Assembly: GCA_949987705.1 (NCBI GenBank) | Contig: OX465282.1 | Span: 129,686,687-129,750,686, forward strand | Reading direction: 5' to 3' | Length of the DNA: 64,000 nucleotides | DNA from: Thereva unica | Taxonomy: Eukaryota > Arthropoda > Insecta > Diptera > Therevidae | Shown here: positions 57,900-64,000 of the stretch, piece after piece | How the letters are laid out: every line of letters starts with the position of its first letter | How positions within the stretch are numbered: the stretch's first letter is position 1 | Made by a program: the position numbers and the translations under genes | Notes under the pieces: generated by a model | Databases searched by the model: none | What the model was told of the DNA's origin: nothing | Seen by the model: only the letters and a program-made list of their open reading frames with translations

Positions 57900-58485
57900 T
57901 CGCCACACCCTAATTAGTAAAAGGCGACATAATCAGCGGTAGGGATCAGCTTTCGGGCAGCTAAATTTATTTTATATATTTCGTTCATTGAACTTTCAGC
58001 TCTTCAAGTACCGAAAATATTTTATTTCAATATGATCCCAATGTTGTCCCATCCTAAATTTTGGCTTTATAAGTGCGCGAAGAGTGTATTAACAAAATAT
58101 AATTTTTTCAAAAATTTGAAAAAATATTATTATGAGATATTTCAAAAAGAAAATTTTTCAAAATGGCGGAAAAAGTTTCATTCTTACTAATAATACTATG
58201 TTGCATATCAAATTAAAGCAGAAGAAATTGGTGCTACTTTCCGCTTTCTATGTCAAATAGTTTTTGAACTAGAGCAATTTAAAGATTTCAAATTTATCAA
58301 AATTTTGCGATTTTCGGGTTTTTGAAATTTTATAGCTAAAAAAATAGAATGCCAAAAAATCTCAAAAATTGGTTTTTTCTTAGTTTCCACCAGAAGAACA
58401 AATATAAAAAAAATTATTTGATTTGAAGCCCATGAGGTCCAAAATTAATTACAAATTGGTTGATTTGATATAGAATGACTCATGT
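57900..58485 (-). repeat. dispersed repeat weakly related to 18484-19030
   Basis: A/T-rich text with AAAATGGCGGAAAAAG and ending TTTGATATAGAATGACTCAT, resembling the reverse complement of the GGGACATTCCACGTCAAATC opening at 18484. No coding signal. The relation is weak and rests on the terminal motif and general style. Confidence 0.35.
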
Positions 58486-59741
58486 GGTATAAGTACTTCC
58501 AAAACACATTCTATGGAAGCAAAAAGGAAGTACTTGTCCGCCTAGACCATTGCCGCGTTACTGTAATGTCTCTTTTACACTGGATGGAAGTACTTCGAAA
58601 AGAAATGTGAAGAAAGTACTTCTTCTACACATTCTATGGAAGGGAAAAAAGAAGTACTTCTATATTTTACAGCAGAGACTCCACCTGAAACTGTTCCAAC
58701 TAATTTCTGAATTCCAAAATATTATTAGGTTTTACCTACATTCAAAAATTTCCTGTTTTTATGTTTAAGAATTGGTTTTAAGAAATTACATAATCTTTAG
58801 TACTGCAATTTCTGTAGTGTGGTTTAAACAATTTCCATGCTATCTCTTATCTAATAACGGCATATACATATTTTGTTCACATCGATAAAAAATCTTTTTA
58901 TAGAGCTCTAACCAAATATTCCTTTGCTGGATGCCAAACATGTTTTATCGCGATATAATTTTATTTCTTAAAAGCGAAGATTTGACGGTTTTCGCGGTAT
59001 GTACAGCCCTGCATAAAAACGAAGGATGGAATCAAGTGGTCGTTCCACACATAAATTCCAGTAGCGTCGGCTCTGATGCATATACAGCATATGTACATAT
59101 GTACATACGTTGTAGGGTGAAATTTTCTCCAATGGTGTAAAAAAAACTCCACTATCGCATAATTCCCACAAATCCCTATAGTGGAATTTTAAAAAATGCA
59201 GAACGTATGAAATTTGTACAGTTTCTTCCTGGAATATCCTGTTTAATACGTGAATAATTAAAAAAATATCTAAGAGTGGCTCCATCACGTTGTTTAATGG
59301 GTGGAATCTGGAGTGCTTACGTAAATTGCCTGTATGCGTTATGTGTAGAGAAAATAATTTCAGGTTAAGTGTTCCTTATAGAGTTTAGTAAAAAAAAGTA
59401 TTACGAAATTAAAGCAAACATTTAGAATAGTAATAAACCCTTTGAGCACCATACTTTAAGGAGCATGATTGCACGATTCGCTGGATGAATGAAATAATAG
59501 GCAAGGGCTGAAATGTAGGTGAGAACAGAAAAAAAGCGAATGACAGCTAAAAGTGAGGCTCGTTTCACACTGGAATTAAAATAAATGCAAGAAATTAAAA
59601 TATGCATCCCCGGTTCCCCTTAAACAATTGAATTTCCCGTTCATTTTGGCGATATGTCTAAAGGCCGGATACACATATCCTGGCCTTTTCAAGCCTTCTT
59701 TCCCTGTCTCTTATTTACCACACGGGTCCTCCCTCTCCAGC
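58486..59741. other. unassigned DNA with AAGTACTT cluster
   Basis: AAGTACTT or GGAAGTACTT occurs repeatedly between about 58490 and 58660, along with two copies of CACATTCTATGGAAG, indicating a small degenerate tandem repeat. No gene recognised in the remainder. Confidence 0.45.
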
Positions 59742-59819
59742 ATGCTTCTGATTCTCTTAATCGCAATCACAATCGCAGCTGACGCATACATCCAAGACCC
59801 TCTCAACTACAAGCCATGA
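59742..59819 (+). CDS. possible short secreted-peptide exon
   Basis: ATG at 59742 directly follows a pyrimidine-rich acceptor-like CCCTCTCCAG. The 25-codon frame MLLILLIAITIAADAYIQDP, then LNYKP and stop, looks like a signal peptide with an Ala-rich cleavage region and a short tail. The last nine codons are nearly repeated on the minus strand at about 63147-63119 (QDPLNYRP and stop). It may be a small gene, the last exon of a longer one, or chance. Family not recognised. Confidence 0.25.
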   Translation: MLLILLIAITIAADAYIQDPLNYKP

Positions 59820-60539
59820 AGTTCTCTCTTCAACTAATCAAACCATAGCTGAAGTCGGTCCAAAAAATCTGACATTTGGTTAGAATTTATATGGCGTGGA
59901 ATTGGTTCGGGATTGTTTTCGTTATATTTTTGTGGTAAAAGTGGAAAAAACATTGTAATTTATTACTTTAAACTATACATGGATTATCAGTGATTAGTTC
60001 TTTAGTGATTTAATAAAAAAAAATTACAAAAAATTAGTGATTTAGTGAGTTTTAAGTGTTTTAATTGTTGAGGTGATCAATATATGGCTGCTTTCGGGAA
60101 ACTAAGTGTGATGATCAAATGACATTAGTCAAACTTACATCACTGAGAGACAAGTTCTGCTTTGACTGAGTTTACAGATTGACGTTTCAGAACAGTAAAT
60201 TGACAATTTGATTTGAAAAGGGCTTTAAGATGGATTTTATAAAACTAGCTTGTAAAGCGAATTAAAAAGTTATTTTTTTGAGACTGCTATTTCAAATGGA
60301 TCATCTTTTAAAAATAATAAATATAGAGAGGATCTCGGTAGGCGTAAACGACGACTATTGTATTTATTGTGCATACCCAAAACAAATAATCCCAAAAAGT
60401 CCAAAATTATACCAGTATTATAGAAAGTTATCCAGAAAGTGTATTTTATTCCCATTTTCGGATGTCGAGAAAAACTTTTCAAGTTTTGCTGTGTAATACA
60501 ATAATTGATCTATGGAAAATAAGTAAAATTTTCATTTTC

Positions 60540-61555
60540 AGTATTTAATTGAAAAAATAAAAACCCATTGGAAAGAAAAGAATACTGGGCGACCAGGGAC
60601 AACGGTAGAAGAATGTTTATATATAACATTTTGGGCTCTAAAGCAATCAAAACTCATTAACAGAAATTAGCGACAGATTCAACAAATCGAAAAGCACGAC
60701 GTATGATATAATCGTACAAACTTGTGAAGCTATCACTAAGCTATCGGAAGAATATATATAAGATTCCCTAAGAGCGCTTTCGAAATTGATGAAACAGTAA
60801 TACAATTTAATAATATTAGAGGAGAAAATAGTTTCCCTAATGTGGTTTGGGTGCATTGATGGCACTCATTTGCCTATACCTGCTCCTTCTACAGATAGTA
60901 GTAGCTACTACAATAGAAAAGGGTATCATTCGCCTTATTCTGCAGGTATGTGAATTTACATTACACCCGGTTAAATGCTTAATTGGAACTTGACGCTGGA
61001 ATGTCATTAAAGCAAACTGTAGGTTTAAGTTCTAAGTAGCATTTAATTAATGGATTTTTTGGATGGCCTGGAAGTTCCCACGACACTTTTGTTTTTAGAA
61101 ACAGTGCCTTGGGAAAAGGCTTAGGAATCGGGCAAATAAAATTACCACCAGATGTTCACCTATTGGGAGATTCTGCTTATCCATTGTCAACACACTGCAT
61201 AACTCCTTATCGAGATAATGGTTGCTTATCGGAAATGGAAAAAAACTTTAACTTTAAGCACAGTGCTACAAGAGTTATTATTGAGCAATCCTTTGGTATT
61301 TTGAAAGCCAAGTTTCGTCTTTTGAATTATTTACCATTCAAAAAGTTAGAGATTTTGAAATATGTAGTTTTTTCTTGTGTAGTTCTACACAATTTTATTA
61401 TCTTAAATGAAAACGAACGTACTGAAAATTGTTCAATTGAGATTACCGATTTCAACAGCGTAACAAATTATAACGATATACCTTCTTTAAATAACTGTGC
61501 AACAATCGATTGTAAAGAAAAAAGAGATTCTCTTTGTCATTTATTGCACTCGTAA
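60540..61555 (+). pseudogene. Harbinger (HARBI1-like, DDE_Tnp_4) transposase
   Basis: The N-terminal helical part is broken (VEECLYITFWALKQSKLINR; SDRFNKSKSTTYDIIVQTCE; AITKLSEEYI in different frames). The DDE core is clear: [15 protein letters not shown] near 60850 (first Asp), [52 protein letters not shown] (second Asp), ATRVIIEQSFGILKAKFRLL (Glu) and VVLHNFIIL. The last 148 codons (61109-61555) are intact to TAA. The enzyme would excise and insert the element at 3-bp targets, in partnership with the Myb-like protein encoded on the opposite strand. Confidence 0.9.
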
Positions 61556-61722
61556 TTCAACAAGAAGTGCATTGATTAATTTTAAAGAAGCGTTATTTTT
61601 GATAACATAATTTTATTTCTTCATAAATAAGTATAACAATTCATTGTGGACATAAACATTCATTAAATAAACATAACTTTCTTTTAAAACATAAGAATTC
61701 AATTTTTTTTTATAAAATAAGA

Positions 61723-62338
61723 TTACTGCATAAGACTTTTTAATTCTCTTAAAACGTCCACTTTATCTTTTTCGACCCGCAATTTTTCTTTTTCCAGGTC
61801 GATATATTCCCTGTGTCTTCTCTCTTCATTGTCATCTTGTTGCTTCATATATTCTATTATATTGGAATTAGTAGGTGTATTTCTCTTGCTCTTTTTATTT
61901 GGCGTAGCATTACTTGAACTTTCTTCCGATTCGCTGTTTTCTTTTTCTAGAATGCTACTAAGCTCCAAACTGTCACCAATTACATATGTTTGAAGGCGGT
62001 TCACGGGCATGTTTGTTCCCATAAACGGAATCAAAATCCTCATAATATTCCCAGTTCGTTCTCGCGTTTCCTGATTCCGAATTCCTCTTTTTTATTCTTG
62101 TGTAGGTGGTATACAAATTTTGAAATTTTTTCATTATTTCATCACATGAAAACGTAAAAAGTGGGTTATTAGTCTTAATTTTGTTGAGAACTTCGCGCCA
62201 CAGTGATTTTTTGCTCCGTGAGATGCACAAGAAGCTTTGTTTCGTTTTTTTCCCAATAGCAGCTAAAACATTTTACATTTACTAAATGTGATAATTTTAC
62301 TATTAATATACTTACTCTTTAAGTTCCTCCATTGTCAT
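61723..62338 (-). pseudogene. Harbinger Myb/SANT-like DNA-binding protein
   Basis: The likely start is ATG 62338 (MTMEELK), then a 53-bp intron: donor GTAAGT from 62315, acceptor TTTTAG ending 62263. Exon 2 begins CYWEKNETKLLVHL, a Trp-containing trihelix/Myb start, and after a shift SKKSLWREVLNKIKTNNPLF, then EIMKKFQNLYTTYTRIKKRN and WEYYEDFDSVYGN. A second shift at about 62030 leads to an acidic linker, a basic NKKSKRNT patch and a Glu/Lys-rich coiled coil (EERRHREYIDLEKEKLRVEK) ending at TAA 61723. It would help target the transposase to element ends. Confidence 0.82.
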
Positions 62339-62580
62339 CTTAAACTCAAACTCCACTTAATTAATTACATCGGCCGACTCCCGATTTCACTCTCCTCCAT
62401 AAACCACCAAAAACACAATGACAAGTCAGGCAATTACAATGAACTGCAATAACTGCAAAGAATTTAAGCAGAATTCACAGTTTACTACGTTTTCGAACAG
62501 ATGGCTTTAGCTGAACTAGTTTTCCGAACGCACTACTTTTGCAGATTTTTCGCAGTTTGACGTTTCCGAAAGCAGCCTAT

Positions 62581-64000
62581 TTTACTTTCGCTGTGTTTTT
62601 TCGTGTTTATTAAGGAAAAATATGCTGATTATTTAATTAAAAGTGATTTTAAAGTCATTAAATAATTTATTATGCAATTATAATTAAAAATATATGTGCA
62701 GAAAAGTGTGGAAGGAATAGTGAAAAAGAAAAGCCCTATATTTTTAATCATAATTTCAAAATATATGTATGAATCACTTTAAAATCACTTGTGATTCCAT
62801 AACTAAACAAAACATTAAATTTTCAAATTTTTTTTTAGTAAATAAACATGAAAAAACATCGTGAATGTAAAAAAAGTTGATCGCCTTAACATTTAGAACA
62901 CTTAAAACAAACTTAACAAACAAATTTTTTTTATTTTTGTTAATGAAATCACTATAAAACTATTCACCGGTAAATCCAAGTGCAGTTAAAAGTGTTAAAA
63001 TAAAATATTTTATCACTTTTTATTACAAAAATATAACAAAAATTTTCCCATACTGTCTCTCTGCCATGTTATTCCGGTGACCTTTTGAACCGAGACCAAC
63101 ACCATGAAAAATTCTCCTTCATGGCCTGTAGTTGAGAGGGTCTTGATCAAAGCCTTCTACATTTACAAGCCATGCTGTAGGTGTTTGTATGTAGTTGTAT
63201 GGAGTCCTAACTTCAATTCGTGAAATGTCAAAATCCCATTAAAAACAAGGGAAAAACGTTTTCGTGCCGCGGAAAGTAATGTTGCGAGTGAGGTTTTATT
63301 AAAAATAATAGTAATTTCATCAAAATAAAAAACGTGCAAATGTGCAAAAAGTGCTCAAAATAAGTGTGTTAAAATAATATGTTACTAATGGAATTCGTTT
63401 GCGGGATTTATGTTAGATTTATGGAGGACCATTTTGTTTTCAGATATGTCGCAACTAACTATTAACTTAGTGAATACATACATTAATAATACATATAAGA
63501 TATAAGAATATATTAAAAGAGACTTTACTTCAAAGGAGAAATATAAAGTTATTTATTTCTTCAATGTTATAATGATAAAGTGCGAGCAAATTTTTTTCAA
63601 TTTCATAGTAGAAAATATGCCGATATATGTAATTTACTGTGTTTAAGGTGGATTTTGATAAACAAATTAAAGATCTTTACGAGGAACGTCCCCTTAACAG
63701 AACTTTGCAAGACCGAAATGCATAGCGAGAATTAGAGCAATGGCATATGAATTTTTAAGTTTAACGCCGACTTATCTGGAGAATTCAAGCATCCGGACAT
63801 TGTGTGTTGCTATGTAGGTATTTTGTTTTTCTTTTAAATTAAAAACTATTTCTGAGCATAATAGTACTTGAAACAGGTGCAGAACATATTACAGGTAGTA
63901 CCAAGGAAATAAAATGGATTTTAAGTGAACATGGTCAAAATGAAACCGAAAACTCATCGATAAGATGTTTTGTCTAGTATTGTTTTGTTCTATTTAAGTC
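62581..64000. other. unassigned AT-rich DNA
   Basis: No gene is recognised. A minus-strand stretch from about 63255 to 63119 is open without a start and ends QDPLNYRP-stop, matching the tail at 59742-59819. A short open piece at 63655-63720 (KDLYEERPLNRTLQ) has no assignable family. Confidence 0.35.

Larger units (their letters stand above)
60083..62580 (+). mobile_element. PIF/Harbinger transposon, two-gene, degenerate
   Basis: Terminal inverted repeats start GGCTGCTTTCGGGAAAC at 60086 and, in reverse complement, GGCTGCTTTCGGAAACG from 62577. TAT flanks both ends (60083-60085, 62578-62580). TGACGTTTC recurs near each end in inverted positions. The 2,492-bp element carries a HARBI1-like DDE transposase (plus) and a Myb/SANT-like protein gene (minus), the two-gene layout of PIF/Harbinger elements. 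Both genes have breaks, so it is probably dead. Confidence 0.9.

Overview
This is AT-rich eukaryotic nuclear DNA, most likely from an insect and probably a fly. The evidence is a dense mix of insect-type transposable elements (Loa/R1-type and RTE-type LINEs, Ty1/copia, BEL/Pao, an errantivirus-like Ty3/gypsy piece, Helitrons, hAT, PIF/Harbinger, Tc1/mariner, tRNA-derived SINEs), 53-bp-scale introns and abundant A/T microsatellites. Species cannot be read from the sequence. There are no operons, ribosome binding sites or CRISPR arrays, and almost everything with coding potential is a decayed element gene. The only host-gene candidates are a 146-codon first exon at 5.0-5.45 kb (minus), a possible terminal exon at 9.5-9.8 kb (minus) and two short related tails at 59.8 and 63.1 kb.

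Layout. 0-6 kb: mostly unrecognised, with one candidate host exon. 6-8.4 kb: a tRNA-related SINE head, a 5'-truncated RTE copy with target-site duplication (TSD), and a Loa/R1-type LINE relic split by a palindromic MITE. 11.4-15.5 kb: a LINE relic (LINE-X) into which a second LINE (Loa-type RT plus RNase H) inserted with a 15-bp TSD, followed by a Helentron-like repeat. 15.7-16.2 kb: a hAT-type MITE. 18.5-19.3 kb: a fold-back repeat. 20-23.4 kb: an almost complete RTE element (minus). 23.85-24.3 kb: a tRNA-derived SINE. 26.8-28.6 kb: a 5'-truncated RTE element with a 12-bp TSD. 29-30.5 kb: a decayed tandem array. 31.3 kb: a Tc1/mariner transposase fragment. 36-41.3 kb: Helentron-like copies with a 146-bp tandem array. 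38.5-46.4 kb: a copia element (copia-A) broken by a Helentron-like copy and a BEL/Pao element. 46.5-47.8 kb: Ty3/gypsy errantivirus-like fragments. 47.8-57.2 kb: a second copia (copia-B, minus) interrupted by an 8.1-kb LINE (LINE-Y) with a 15-bp TSD; LINE-Y is itself split by a 2,025-bp Helitron carrying a 128-bp tandem array and by an inverted-repeat element holding a Harbinger-type MITE. 60.1-62.6 kb: a PIF/Harbinger transposon with both its transposase and its Myb/SANT-like gene.

The genes do not form a pathway. The window is best read as a record of successive insertions. Several insertion events are defined to the base by TSDs or by reading frames that join again across the insert. I did not find a new defence or metabolic system. 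The most informative structures are the four-level nest at 47.8-57.2 kb, the A|T Helitron insertion, and the Helentron-like family with subterminal inverted repeats.
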